From positions 62,001-126,000 of the forward strand of contig CAMNPN010000111.1 of assembly GCA_946548085.1 (NCBI GenBank): a stretch of 64,000 nucleotides of DNA, read 5' to 3'. This stretch comes from an uncultured Prevotella sp. GTDB taxonomy: Bacteria > Bacteroidota > Bacteroidia > Bacteroidales > Bacteroidaceae. Of the stretch, positions 8,304 to 15,775 are shown in pieces. Every line of letters begins with the position of its first letter. Within the stretch, counting starts at the first letter, position 1. The notes below the pieces were generated by a model. The model was not told the origin of the DNA. It saw only the letters and a list, made by a program, of their open reading frames with translations, and did not search any database. The position numbers and the translations under genes are program-made.

Positions 8304-9518
8304 ATGAAGGATATATTCTATTTAGTATTACCACATCAGAAGACGGAGAAAATCATCTTTTTCTCTACGCTGGTTTGGTTTCTTTGCTTTTCACTCTATT
8401 TTGCACTCAGCGTTGACTTCTCCTGCCATCATGAGCTGATGGGCTACGACAGCGATTTCTATATCGGAGAAGGGAGAAATCCGAAACTGATGCTGAACAA
8501 GCTCATCTCATGGAACCTGAGACATCCTCTCTATGTGATGATCAATCTTCCGGTTCTACTGATTGATGCTTTGCTGCCTTCGAGATTACACTGGGCGATA
8601 TTTGCCTTATTCTCATCCACCATCATGGCCGGGAGCAATCTTCTAATCTACAAGATATGCAAGCAGTCATCTGTCGGAAATATCTCCACCCTTATTTCCA
8701 TTATCCTATTCCCAACTTTCGCCCATATCATGTTGCTATCCGGACTGGCAGAGACATACGTCCTGACCATTTATTTCGTATTGCTGCTCATCTTATTAGC
8801 TTTAACAAAGAGATCGACACGTTTCTCCGACAACATTATCTTTGCCATACTGACCGGAACAACTCTGACTAACTGCATCTACTTCTTCTTTGTCAAACTA
8901 TGGGAAGCTACAGGCAACATTAAGAATGCAATCTTTACAACCCTCAAATCGACATTCCTTTTCGTTCCTCTGCTTATAATTACCATGACAGGATTGGCTT
9001 TCCGCTATTTTGTGAAACATATCCCTCTCATGGAGGCCATCTTAAACGACACACACAAGTTTGTCCACGACAGTCACATACAACCGTCAACCATCTGGAA
9101 CCACTACTTTGCCGACCCCTTCTTATTTCACTATACAGATCAAGTGGTACACACAAGTAATGCCGAGGTGCTTCCCTCCTATCCCTCGCCCCTATTCCAC
9201 TTAGCAATTATATTTCTTCTTCTCTTTGCACTATGGGGAGTCATAAAATCAAAACCTCTATTACGCAACATCTGTCTCTCTTTCTTCGCATATAACATCA
9301 TCATTCATTTTGTGTGTGGATATGGTAATAATGAACTCCAGTTGTTCTGTGGTCACTGGCTATTCTTTATTCCCATCTTCATTGCCATCGGACTAAATTC
9401 TATCAGTGGCAAAACTGCCCGTAGAGTCTTCCAATTCGCCATACTTGGTTGTGCTATTTTCTTTGCTATCCACAATAGTTATTGTTATATCACCAGCATA
9501 CATGCATGTTCTCTTTAA
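8304..9518 (+). CDS. Polytopic membrane protein, GT-C-like
   Basis: A 404-residue integral membrane protein; ATG 8304 (MKDIFYLVLPHQ) is preferred to a TTG at 8283. About nine to eleven hydrophobic segments are visible from residue 20 on. The first extracytoplasmic loop carries acidic residues (MGYDSDFYIGEGRNP) and is followed by NLRHPLYVMINLP, a layout like GT-C transferases that use lipid-phosphate donors and have a catalytic acid in the first loop. It could belong to the Bacteroidota DUF6080-type proteins, but I am not certain. The next gene, 12 bp downstream, makes a polyprenyl-phosphate sugar donor, so the two may work as donor synthase and transferase. Confidence 0.6.
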   Translation: MKDIFYLVLPHQKTEKIIFFSTLVWFLCFSLYFALSVDFSCHHELMGYDSDFYIGEGRNPKLMLNKLISWNLRHPLYVMINLPVLLIDALLPSRLHWAIFALFSSTIMAGSNLLIYKICKQSSVGNISTLISIILFPTFAHIMLLSGLAETYVLTIYFVLLLILLALTKRSTRFSDNIIFAILTGTTLTNCIYFFFVKLWEATGNIKNAIFTTLKSTFLFVPLLIITMTGLAFRYFVKHIPLMEAILNDTHKFVHDSHIQPSTIWNHYFADPFLFHYTDQVVHTSNAEVLPSYPSPLFHLAIIFLLLFALWGVIKSKPLLRNICLSFFAYNIIIHFVCGYGNNELQLFCGHWLFFIPIFIAIGLNSISGKTARRVFQFAILGCAIFFAIHNSYCYITSIHACSL

Positions 9519-9530
9519 ACGAATATAATC

Positions 9531-10409
9531 ATGATACAATATCTTAAGCTTATCAGACCAAACCAATGGGTTAAGAACGTTTTCGTCTTTGCGCCATTGT
9601 TTTTCAGTAATCATTTGTTCATAAAAGAACAAGTCATACCAACCCTTTTGACATTCTTATCTTTTTGCTTCATCAGCAGTTCCATCTACTGTCTGAACGA
9701 TCTTATTGATGTTGAAGCAGATCGTCTACACCCTAAGAAGCGTTATCGTCCCATAGCTTCAGGAGCAGTGTCTATCAGGAGCGGCTACATCATTATGTTA
9801 CTCTGCGCTCTGCTGTCATTCGGAATATTGAGCTTTGTTAATGGTCCTAAACTGCCATATCTATATATAATAATAGGTGGATACTGGCTCATGAATATCG
9901 CTTACTGTCTGAAACTGAAGCTCTATGCCATCATCGATGTCATCATTATCGCCATCGGTTTTGTGTTAAGAGTCTTGGCTGGAGGTTGTTCCACCGACAC
10001 ATGGGTTTCCCATTGGCTGGTTTTAATGACCTTCCTGTTAGCATTGTTGTTGGCTTTTACCAAACGATATGACGATTTCAACATCTACGAGCAGACTGGT
10101 ACAAAACCCCGTGTATCTATCACTGGATATAACAAGGTCTTTATTAACGAAGCAACAGCCATCGTTGCAGCTGTTACGATGGTATGTTATATCATGTACA
10201 CCATGTCTGAGGAAGTCACAACCAGGCTGGGGACTCACTATCTGTACTTAACATGTTTTTGGGTCTTGGCTGGCATTCTACGCTACCTGCAGAATATGAT
10301 CGTCTACAATCAAAGTGGCAGTCCGACAAAATCACTTGTCAAGGATCGTTTTATTCACATCTGTATTACGGGCTGGATCATCTCGTTCTTTGTCATCATC
10401 TATCTGTAG
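9531..10409 (+). CDS. Decaprenyl-phosphate phosphoribosyltransferase (UbiA family)
   Basis: A 292-residue UbiA-superfamily membrane protein with about nine membrane segments. The first aspartate-rich motif is NDLIDVEADRLHP followed by KKRYRPIASG, which closely follows the pattern of mycobacterial Rv3806c-type enzymes; the second conserved region is FTKRYDDFNIYEQTG. The family transfers ribose-5-phosphate from PRPP to polyprenyl phosphate, the first step to polyprenyl-phosphoryl arabinose or ribose. The MIQYLKLIRPNQWVKN opening is typical. The epimerase pair DprE1/DprE2 is not seen nearby, so the sugar may stay as ribose or be modified elsewhere. It ends 3 bp from the convergent deacetylase gene. 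Confidence 0.85.
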   Translation: MIQYLKLIRPNQWVKNVFVFAPLFFSNHLFIKEQVIPTLLTFLSFCFISSSIYCLNDLIDVEADRLHPKKRYRPIASGAVSIRSGYIIMLLCALLSFGILSFVNGPKLPYLYIIIGGYWLMNIAYCLKLKLYAIIDVIIIAIGFVLRVLAGGCSTDTWVSHWLVLMTFLLALLLAFTKRYDDFNIYEQTGTKPRVSITGYNKVFINEATAIVAAVTMVCYIMYTMSEEVTTRLGTHYLYLTCFWVLAGILRYLQNMIVYNQSGSPTKSLVKDRFIHICITGWIISFFVIIYL

Positions 10410-10412
10410 GCC

Positions 10413-11162
10413 CTATCGACAAGCGACGAAGCCCAGATCGACTGCCATTCTCAGAATAGCCTCGGTCTTCTCGGCAGAAAACTCATCAGGATTTGATGAG
10501 TGCGTACCGAATATGATGAAGCCCTTATCGGCCTTGGTGCGTTCAAGGATGTCACGGACTTCATCGAGATTGGTATCTTTGGTTATGAACAACCGCCCCC
10601 ATTGAAACGTTGTGGTATCTGGGTTCACGACACCAGCACCCATGACCATTTTCATTCCCAGGCTGTCAATGGCCTTGCGGATAGCACGGGTATTGTACGA
10701 GCCGGGTGTGACAACGATACCTATTTGGTCGGGAGAGGCAATGTCGTGTTCTTCCAAGAATGCTATGCTCTTGTTTATGTCACCTACGATTTCATCAGCA
10801 GTCCATTCTTTCCATCGGCCATGATTATAGCCGTGTAAGGCGATGCCATATCCATCCCGATGCCAGGCTCTCAATGAATCAATACGCATACTGTCGAGGA
10901 CGGAAGGGACAACGGCAAAAGTTGCCTTCAGCCCAACCCGCTCACAGATTTCATGAATCTTGAAGATACCCATTCCAGAGTCATCATCTACCAGCATGAA
11001 CATAGGTTCCCTACAACTGTCTTTTATATGGAAACTATTCAAGAACCATAAATAGACAGTCTGCTTTGTCAGGCTACCTGTCAAAATTGGCCGCCTTACA
11101 TAGAACAGCAAAATAAACGATGCCAGCAGGCATGTGAAAATAAGAGCCATCTTTCGTTTCAT
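10413..11162 (-). CDS. Polysaccharide deacetylase (NodB-like, CE4), membrane-anchored
   Basis: A 249-residue protein starting at ATG 11162 (MKRKMALIFTC). Residues 3-22 form a signal anchor. The NodB-like domain begins with FMLVDDDSG, where the DD pair gives the catalytic and metal-binding aspartates, and continues with HGYNHGRW, the two histidines that normally hold the metal. A later GIVVTPGSYNTRAIR matches the CE4 motif with the R. It probably removes acyl groups from an extracytoplasmic glycan. A full promoter ends only 6 nt before the ATG, so the mRNA may be nearly leaderless. It converges with the UbiA gene. Confidence 0.75.
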   Translation of the reverse strand: MKRKMALIFTCLLASFILLFYVRRPILTGSLTKQTVYLWFLNSFHIKDSCREPMFMLVDDDSGMGIFKIHEICERVGLKATFAVVPSVLDSMRIDSLRAWHRDGYGIALHGYNHGRWKEWTADEIVGDINKSIAFLEEHDIASPDQIGIVVTPGSYNTRAIRKAIDSLGMKMVMGAGVVNPDTTTFQWGRLFITKDTNLDEVRDILERTKADKGFIIFGTHSSNPDEFSAEKTEAILRMAVDLGFVACR

Positions 11163-11168
11163 TGTGTG

Positions 11169-11200
11169 CAAAAATAGTGTGTTTTTAAGACAAAACCAAA
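11169..11200 (-). promoter_or_regulatory. Promoter for the deacetylase gene
   Basis: Minus strand: -33 TTTG (complement of 11197-11200), 20 bp, then -7 TATTTTTG (complement of 11169-11176). The ATG at 11162 is only 6 nt beyond the -7 box. Confidence 0.65.
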
Positions 11201-11237
11201 TCTTTAAACTACTATTTTACTTAATTGAGCAAAAAAA

Positions 11238-11267
11238 TCCCTGGCGCGTCTCGCAACGGTCCAGGGA
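11238..11267 (-). terminator. Intrinsic terminator of the amidase cassette
   Basis: TCCCTGG (11238-11244) pairs with CCAGGGA (11261-11267). On the minus strand the stem is followed by seven U residues (complement of 11231-11237). It lies about 25 bp past the amidase stop codon. Confidence 0.75.
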
Positions 11268-11269
11268 CT

Positions 11270-11304
11270 GTTTACAGTTTACAGTTTACGGTTTACGGTT
11301 TAGA
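11270..11304. repeat. Heptamer array GTTTACR
   Basis: Five 7-bp units, GTTTACA twice, GTTTACG twice, then GTTTAGA. The amidase stop codon and its last few residues (NSKP) fall in the array, so the array may have replaced the original end of the gene. Confidence 0.7.
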
Positions 11305-11745
11305 GTTTCGATTCTCGGGCTGAAGGGAGGCGTAGTAGGTGCTTGGGATGAAGCAGGGACAGTCTTTCGCGACGTGGGGGAGCTCCCTGTGGCCGATGAT
11401 GCGGGCGTCGGGGTATTCGGCTGTCAAGTCTTTGAGCAGGGCGAACATCGCTGCCTTCTGAGCCTCGGTACGGGTGTCGGCAGAGCGGCCATTCTCGTTG
11501 AGACCGCCCTCGTAGCAGATGCCAATGGAGCTGCTGTTGTAGTGGCGGGCATGGGCTCCACGGAGGTTCTCTGGGAGGATCGGTACGACGGCGCCGTTGC
11601 GACGGATATAATAATGATAGGAGGGCTGGCCGAAGCGAGCGATGCCCGTAGCAATCAGCGATTCCACGCTGAAGGGCCGATTGCAGCGCGTGGCGCTACA
11701 GTGAATCACAAGGAGTTTCACGGAATCATGTTTTAGTTCTTTCAT
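11293..11745 (-). CDS. N-acetylmuramoyl-L-alanine amidase (Amidase_2, phage T7 lysozyme type)
   Basis: A 150-residue zinc amidase; ATG 11745 (MKELKHDSVKLLVIHCSAT) is chosen because the longer open frame upstream is only nonamer repeat sequence. Zinc ligands are the His in VIHCSAT, the His in IGHRELP and the Cys in KDCPCF; YHYYIRRNG carries the conserved tyrosine. It hydrolyses the amide bond between MurNAc and the peptide in peptidoglycan. No signal peptide is visible, as in phage endolysins. It is the last gene of the smalltalk/HU cassette, an arrangement common in Bacteroides and Prevotella capsule regions. A terminator follows at 11238-11267. Confidence 0.9.
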   Translation of the reverse strand: MKELKHDSVKLLVIHCSATRCNRPFSVESLIATGIARFGQPSYHYYIRRNGAVVPILPENLRGAHARHYNSSSIGICYEGGLNENGRSADTRTEAQKAAMFALLKDLTAEYPDARIIGHRELPHVAKDCPCFIPSTYYASLQPENRNSKP

Positions 11746-11755
11746 ACTTGTTTTA

Positions 11756-11893
11756 AAGTCACACAGATTACACAGATAACACAGATATTCTAAAGTCACA
11801 CAGAAAACACAGAAATCACAGGAAGTGCCTACGACACGGCTGCGCGTATTAAGAATTTCAAAATTTCCGTGGTTTCCGTGATTTCTGTGTGAC
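11756..11893. repeat. Nonamer arrays in inverted arrangement
   Basis: Between amidase and smalltalk. The left part (11756-11824) is a run of 9-bp units such as TCACACAGA, TTACACAGA, TAACACAGA and AAACACAGA. The right part (11864-11893) is the reverse complement type (TTTCCGTGG, TTTCCGTGA, TTTCTGTGT). The two can fold into an imperfect hairpin. I see no gene here although the frame stays open by chance. Confidence 0.75.
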
Positions 11894-11905
11894 AAACGAG
11901 AGAAA

Positions 11906-12010
11906 TTAGATATTCAAGCAAGACTGCATGAGGAAGGTGGATACGAAGGCGGTGATGACCGTCAGAATGAAGTTCGCAACTTTGTTGATTGTTTCTCGCT
12001 GAAGTTTCAT
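11906..12010 (-). CDS. Smalltalk protein (34-residue membrane peptide)
   Basis: A 34-codon ORF starting MKLQRETINKVANF, followed by a single hydrophobic segment (ILTVITAFVSTFL) and ending MQSCLNI. This short form, with a few polar residues, one membrane-spanning helix and a Cys near the end, matches the tiny Bacteroidota proteins annotated as smalltalk protein. Its place between an HU-like gene and an amidase gene is the usual one for that family. Its function is not known; a single-pass peptide next to an amidase could act holin-like, but that is speculation. It was found by translating the minus strand by hand. Confidence 0.75.
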   Translation of the reverse strand: MKLQRETINKVANFILTVITAFVSTFLMQSCLNI

Positions 12011-12054
12011 AAGATATAGTTTTAATTGATTAAAAGTTCTCTGTGAAAGGAAAT

Positions 12055-12166
12055 AGAGGGGGCCGCGTGATCAGATGGCTTTCACGGCCGTGTTGTGGAT
12101 TGTGTTGCAGCCCGATGCTGCCAGTGTGGCCGTAGCCCTATCCCGGACTCGACGACAGCCCCCTCT
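12055..12166. ncRNA. Candidate structured RNA between HU-like and smalltalk genes
   Basis: A perfect 9-bp outer stem (AGAGGGGGC at 12055-12063 with GCCCCCTCT at 12158-12166) encloses 94 nt that contain further hairpins: GCAGC/GCTGC around a 5-nt loop (12107-12121) and the palindrome CACGGCCGTG (12083-12092). The region is GC-rich and has no coding frame. It starts 13 bp after the HU-like stop codon on the minus strand. It could be an RNA element in the shared transcript or a separate ncRNA; strand is not determined. Confidence 0.45.
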
Positions 12167-12179
12167 CAGTGCCTAAGGC

Positions 12180-12704
12180 TTAGGGATTCGTGTCACCGCC
12201 ACCAGTGCCCTCGCCGGAGCCGGATTCTGACCCGGCATCGCTCTCCGGCAGCAGCGAGGTGTCGAAGGTCTCCTCGAAGACCACGTCCTTCACCAGCGTC
12301 TTGGCGACAATGAACTTCTGGACGATCTTTCCCTTCTTGCTCGTGGTCTGGCCGACAACCACACGCTTGCTCTCTGGCTGGAACAGCACACGGCGGGTGG
12401 TGATGGTCTGGGCACCGCAGTCCTCCTTGGCCGTCGTGCCAATCGAAGAGAACCCCACCTTGAAGATGCCGATGCCGTCGAGCTTCACCTTCTGCCCCAG
12501 TTCGAAGAAGTGCTTCATCGCACCGCCGAGCTCGTCGAGCACCGCCTTGATGTCGCTCTTCTTCACCGTTGCCTGGGTCTGGATAAACTCTGCCAGCTGG
12601 TCAGTGCTGATGAAATGCTGGTCGTAGACCGCCGTGGCGAACCACTTGCCAAAGGCGGTGGAGTCGTCGTTGGCGTTTTGGATTTTTCTGAATTTCTGAC
12701 TCAT
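12180..12704 (-). CDS. HU/IHF-like DNA-binding protein
   Basis: A 174-residue protein. Residues ~10-130 follow the Bacteroidota HU-like pattern: FGKWFATAVYDQHFISTDQLAEF, an alpha-helical part ending VLDELGGAMKHFFELG, then the beta arm QKVKLDGIGIFKVGFSS and VLFQPESKRVV. The C-terminal tail is acidic and Gly/Ser-rich (SGSGEGTGGGDT), longer than a normal 90-residue HU. Such proteins bend DNA; this type is usually found next to smalltalk and amidase genes, as here. The many inverted repeats at 12764-13528 are possible binding targets, by inference from proximity only. Confidence 0.85.
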   Translation of the reverse strand: MSQKFRKIQNANDDSTAFGKWFATAVYDQHFISTDQLAEFIQTQATVKKSDIKAVLDELGGAMKHFFELGQKVKLDGIGIFKVGFSSIGTTAKEDCGAQTITTRRVLFQPESKRVVVGQTTSKKGKIVQKFIVAKTLVKDVVFEETFDTSLLPESDAGSESGSGEGTGGGDTNP

Positions 12705-12763
12705 TTTTTTGATGTTTAAAAAGTTTAATAAGATAAGAAGGGCCCTCTGTCAACAGTAGGCTG

Positions 12764-12799
12764 TCGGATTTCTGTGATTTCCGTGCTTTCTGTGTGACA
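12764..12799. repeat. Nonamer array, inverse orientation
   Basis: TTTCTGTGA, TTTCCGTGC and TTTCTGTGT units, the same family as at 11864-11893. It lies 60 bp upstream of the HU-like start. Confidence 0.65.
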
Positions 12800-12928
12800 A
12801 TGCAAAGTTACGACTTTGGGAGAGGATGGTTTGGAGTTACGGTGGGATAAGGTGTGATAAGAAGGGATAAGGTGAAATAAAGTTTACCCCGCCTGTCAAG
12901 GGTGTCGGGGATAGGCGTTAACGGTGTC

Positions 12929-13030
12929 AGGGATAGGGAGTCATGCAGTAAACTGCCATCCTTTATAGGGGTAAAGTCCTATCAGCAACTGCATGACTTG
13001 GCATTCCTTACTGCCTAAACCCCTATCCCT
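12929..13030. repeat. Nested inverted repeats upstream of the HU-like gene
   Basis: An outer pair, AGGGATAGGG (12929-12938) with CCCTATCCCT (13021-13030), directly encloses an inner pair, AGTCATGCAGT (12939-12949) with ACTGCATGACT (12988-12998). Direct repeats GTGTC(G/A)GGGATAGG also occur just left of it. The 435-bp gap between the HU-like and DUF4248 genes holds only this and the nonamer arrays; I see no gene. Confidence 0.65.
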
Positions 13031-13061
13031 TACTGAGTAAACCCGGAGGGTGATAAGAAAC

Positions 13062-13133
13062 GAACACGGATCACACGGATGGAACGGATAAATGTCAAGC
13101 GCAGCATCCGTCAAATCCGTACAATCCGTGTTC
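13062..13133. repeat. Nonamer array forming an inverted repeat
   Basis: Left arm 13062-13089 has AACACGGAT, CACACGGAT, GGAACGGAT; right arm 13106-13133 has ATCCGTCAA, ATCCGTACA, ATCCGTGTT. They can pair as an imperfect 28-bp stem, directly after the DUF4248 stop codon on the minus strand, where it could act as a 3' stabilising or terminating structure. Confidence 0.7.
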
Positions 13134-13139
13134 AAGAAA

Positions 13140-13319
13140 TCAGAGGTCGATACAGAAGCGGTCTGCGATGAACTTCACGACGACTGGCGGGAGCATCCTC
13201 GCCCCGGGAATCATACCCAGTCGCAGCAGCTCCTTCTCGATCGGCTTGCACCATTTGTTGAATGTGTTCAGACTCACGCCGGCCTTATCGGCCAGCTGTT
13301 GTTTCGACATTGCTTTCAT
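13140..13319 (-). CDS. DUF4248 domain protein
   Basis: A 59-residue ORF found by hand translation of the minus strand: it begins MKAMSKQQLADKAGVSLN, continues TFNKWCKPIEKELLRLG and ends FIADRFCIDL. The pattern, a helix-turn-helix-like start followed by the CKPI..EL..LG core, matches the small DUF4248 proteins that accompany VirE-type genes in Bacteroides and Prevotella capsule regions. It probably binds DNA. It lies downstream of the VirE gene on the same strand, with 254 bp of repeat-bearing spacer between them. Confidence 0.8.
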   Translation of the reverse strand: MKAMSKQQLADKAGVSLNTFNKWCKPIEKELLRLGMIPGARMLPPVVVKFIADRFCIDL

Positions 13320-13416
13320 TATAGACAGAATAACAGATTAAAAAAAGAAATAAAAAAAACAACGATAGAAAAAAGTCATATAACGTTATGATTATCAATC
13401 AATTACAAAGAAACCG

Positions 13417-13528
13417 AGGTGACGGAGGTGACTATACTGCGCAAAGTTTCGTATAGGAAAAATAAAAAAGTGGCACTTTAATATGTTCCATAGAGATACT
13501 GTGTAAAACGCCGTCACCTTCGTCACCT
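13417..13528. repeat. Inverted repeat of GGTGAC motifs
   Basis: AGGTGACGGAGGTGAC (13417-13432) and GTCACCTTCGTCACCT (13513-13528) are inverted copies with one mismatch over 16 bp, separated by 80 bp of AT-rich DNA. Each arm is itself a double GGTGAC repeat. The pair sits between the VirE stop and the DUF4248 start. Confidence 0.7.
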
Positions 13529-13573
13529 GGCCAGAAAGAGAATAACGTCCGCTACTATCTGTAAACCAGCAAG

Positions 13574-15775
13574 TTAGAACGGTAAATCAAGTTCATTTTT
13601 CACTGCTTCAGAATTCTCTCGTGAAAATACATCAGCCTCAGGCTGGGCGATGTAACCTTGTTGCTGTTCGAAGGGAATCTCCACGACACGGAAATAGTCG
13701 TAACCACCCCGGGAACGACTGGCAAACTGCAGACTCCGCATGACCTCACTGATTTTATGGACATTCAACCCGTGATTGACACCGCCAGTGAGAAACACGG
13801 CTATCATGGTGGCGTTCATCAGTTTACAGGTCTCATTACCAACAGGTTTTCGCAGACGACTCGTAATCAGTTCTTCCTCGGGAGACACTCGCCGGAAAGG
13901 CATGTTACGACGTTCCAACTGCAACTCTTCATCCTTGGTCAGGTAGTATCGGAAGCCAGCCTGATATTCCTGGTAGAGTTGAGCATAGAGTTGCTCGTAG
14001 TCCAGTTGCCACTCACGGGGATTGTCAATGCTACTGACGAGATGGCACAACCATCGGCGTGTTCCAGTCTTGTCTGTCAGGATCTTCTGCAGATTACCCG
14101 TTGCGCAGAACGATGCCAGTCGGGCTTTCTGTTCCCGATAGACAGCATACGGTCTGCGCTCCTTGACATAGAGCGACGTTGCCAGGGCTTTCAGTTCTGC
14201 CATGTCGGCACCATCGATAGCCTCCACCTCTTCGATCTCGACGAGACAATTCTCCGTGAGAGCAATCTTGTCATCTTTCGAACGGAACGAGTTATGGGCA
14301 TTCTCCCAGAAATACTCATGCAACGGAGGGGGAAGGATATGACGGAAGAAGGTGGTCTTGTAGATTCCCTGTGGTCCGATCAAGGTCAGGATTTCCTGAT
14401 TGCCTTCCTGATCGCTCATCCAGGTAGCCACCATGGCCACAAGCCATTTGTGAAGGGCCCAGTGGAACAACTGCTGTGCCTCGTCATCAGAGGATAATAC
14501 CGACGTGGCCTGTGCATGGACATGGGCAGACAGTTCTGCTACCCGGTCCTTGCCGTCCCAGTCAGGCAGTTGCAGGATATACGCTCTCACAGGATGCACC
14601 TGCCTGGCATAATCGCTCTCGATGACACTTCTGACATCTCCCGTCAGCACGCGTTTGCCTGTATCTTCTGCCATCCTGCCACGAAAGGTATTAATCACAA
14701 TGGCAGTCAACTGCTGCCAGGAATCATCGTCTTTCTGCTGGTAAAACATCTGATCGGTCACCTGGTTATAGAGTACGGAGTAATGCTGGGCAAGCCACTG
14801 CCGTATCTCCGGCAAAGTGATCATCGCATTCTCCCGCCCCTTGCTTGGACGATTCAGTTTCCAGGTGCCAAAATGCTCCTCATCCTTGTACTTATGCCGG
14901 ATGGCTGCCTCACGCTCCTGTCCGTCATAGTCACCCCATTCCTGTGAGGCCCATGGAAGCAGTTTGTCAAGCGGTACACCGAAACGGTTGAAGAGATAGG
15001 AGGCATGGAGCACATAGTCGTGATGATGATGCGGTTCCCATAGTAATCCCTTCTCTGCAAGCATGGACTGGATGCGCTGCCAAGCCTGTTCTGGCTCTGT
15101 GGTATTCGTCCCAGGCTGATACACCTTACGGGGCCTCCCATGCTCCTGATAGTCGCAGTTCTCCGTAACGATAAGATCATCGGGAATGGTGTAAGGCGTG
15201 GCTTCCGGATTATAGTAGAGCCGTGAATCGCTCGCCATCCCTGACAGACGAGTATAGTCGCTACAGGCTTTATCATAATCATAACCCGCCACACTCGATA
15301 ATTGCTCATTGCCACAGACAAAGGCAGCCCGCCACGAGGTATCGTCAATTCTCTGCCCGCCCTCGCGCTGATACCGATAGAGGATGCGCAACCCCTTTCC
15401 ACTGATAGTACGGTACATCAGCAATACATGAGGGTCATGGGTAAGCCGGTCGAAAGCAGTCTCCACATCTGTAGGGTCATCGATTTGATCGATATCACAC
15501 ATCGCTATTCCCGTCCATTGCGAGGCCTGTTCTGAACTGTGTCCAAGACCTTTGAATGTGACAGCCACCGAAAAGGCATGCACAAGACGCTCCTTGATGT
15601 TCTTGTTGGCAGTCTTCTTGCCCATCGCCGCCATTATATCACGATATTGGAGGGTGCGCTCGCGGAGGATATCATCGTATCGGATCATGCGAACGATCTC
15701 ACTCAACGGCACCAACTTACCGGAGTACGACTTGGGAGAGGCAAACAGGCTGAGTCTCAATTCATCGATATTCAT
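13574..15775 (-). CDS. VirE family protein (BT4734-like N-terminus plus VapE primase/helicase domain)
   Basis: A 733-residue protein. The N-terminal ~200 residues match the BT4734/VirE_N type with MCDIDQIDDPTD near residue 95, an archaeo-eukaryotic-primase-like acidic motif. The C-terminal half is the virulence-associated protein E domain, a superfamily-3-like ATPase: Walker A variant IGPQGIYKTTFF near residue 467, Walker B LVEIEEVEAI near 510, and TGTRRWLCH around residue 570. Proteins of this kind occur in plasmid, phage and island replication modules and beside Bacteroidota capsule loci. Its start overlaps the end of the small upstream gene by 4 bp. No integrase is seen nearby, so the cassette may be domesticated. 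Confidence 0.85.
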   Translation of the reverse strand: MNIDELRLSLFASPKSYSGKLVPLSEIVRMIRYDDILRERTLQYRDIMAAMGKKTANKNIKERLVHAFSVAVTFKGLGHSSEQASQWTGIAMCDIDQIDDPTDVETAFDRLTHDPHVLLMYRTISGKGLRILYRYQREGGQRIDDTSWRAAFVCGNEQLSSVAGYDYDKACSDYTRLSGMASDSRLYYNPEATPYTIPDDLIVTENCDYQEHGRPRKVYQPGTNTTEPEQAWQRIQSMLAEKGLLWEPHHHHDYVLHASYLFNRFGVPLDKLLPWASQEWGDYDGQEREAAIRHKYKDEEHFGTWKLNRPSKGRENAMITLPEIRQWLAQHYSVLYNQVTDQMFYQQKDDDSWQQLTAIVINTFRGRMAEDTGKRVLTGDVRSVIESDYARQVHPVRAYILQLPDWDGKDRVAELSAHVHAQATSVLSSDDEAQQLFHWALHKWLVAMVATWMSDQEGNQEILTLIGPQGIYKTTFFRHILPPPLHEYFWENAHNSFRSKDDKIALTENCLVEIEEVEAIDGADMAELKALATSLYVKERRPYAVYREQKARLASFCATGNLQKILTDKTGTRRWLCHLVSSIDNPREWQLDYEQLYAQLYQEYQAGFRYYLTKDEELQLERRNMPFRRVSPEEELITSRLRKPVGNETCKLMNATMIAVFLTGGVNHGLNVHKISEVMRSLQFASRSRGGYDYFRVVEIPFEQQQGYIAQPEADVFSRENSEAVKNELDLPF

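Noticed and set aside
11134..11736. 200-residue plus-strand open frame
   Set aside because: Antisense to the amidase, whose zinc ligands are intact, and it runs through the heptamer array and terminator.
11756..11893. CRISPR-like array
   Set aside because: The units are 9 bp with no spacers of constant length, and no cas gene is present.
13574..15775. Integrative element with att sites
   Set aside because: The primase/helicase suggests one, but no integrase, relaxase or direct-repeat att pair could be found at the cassette edges.
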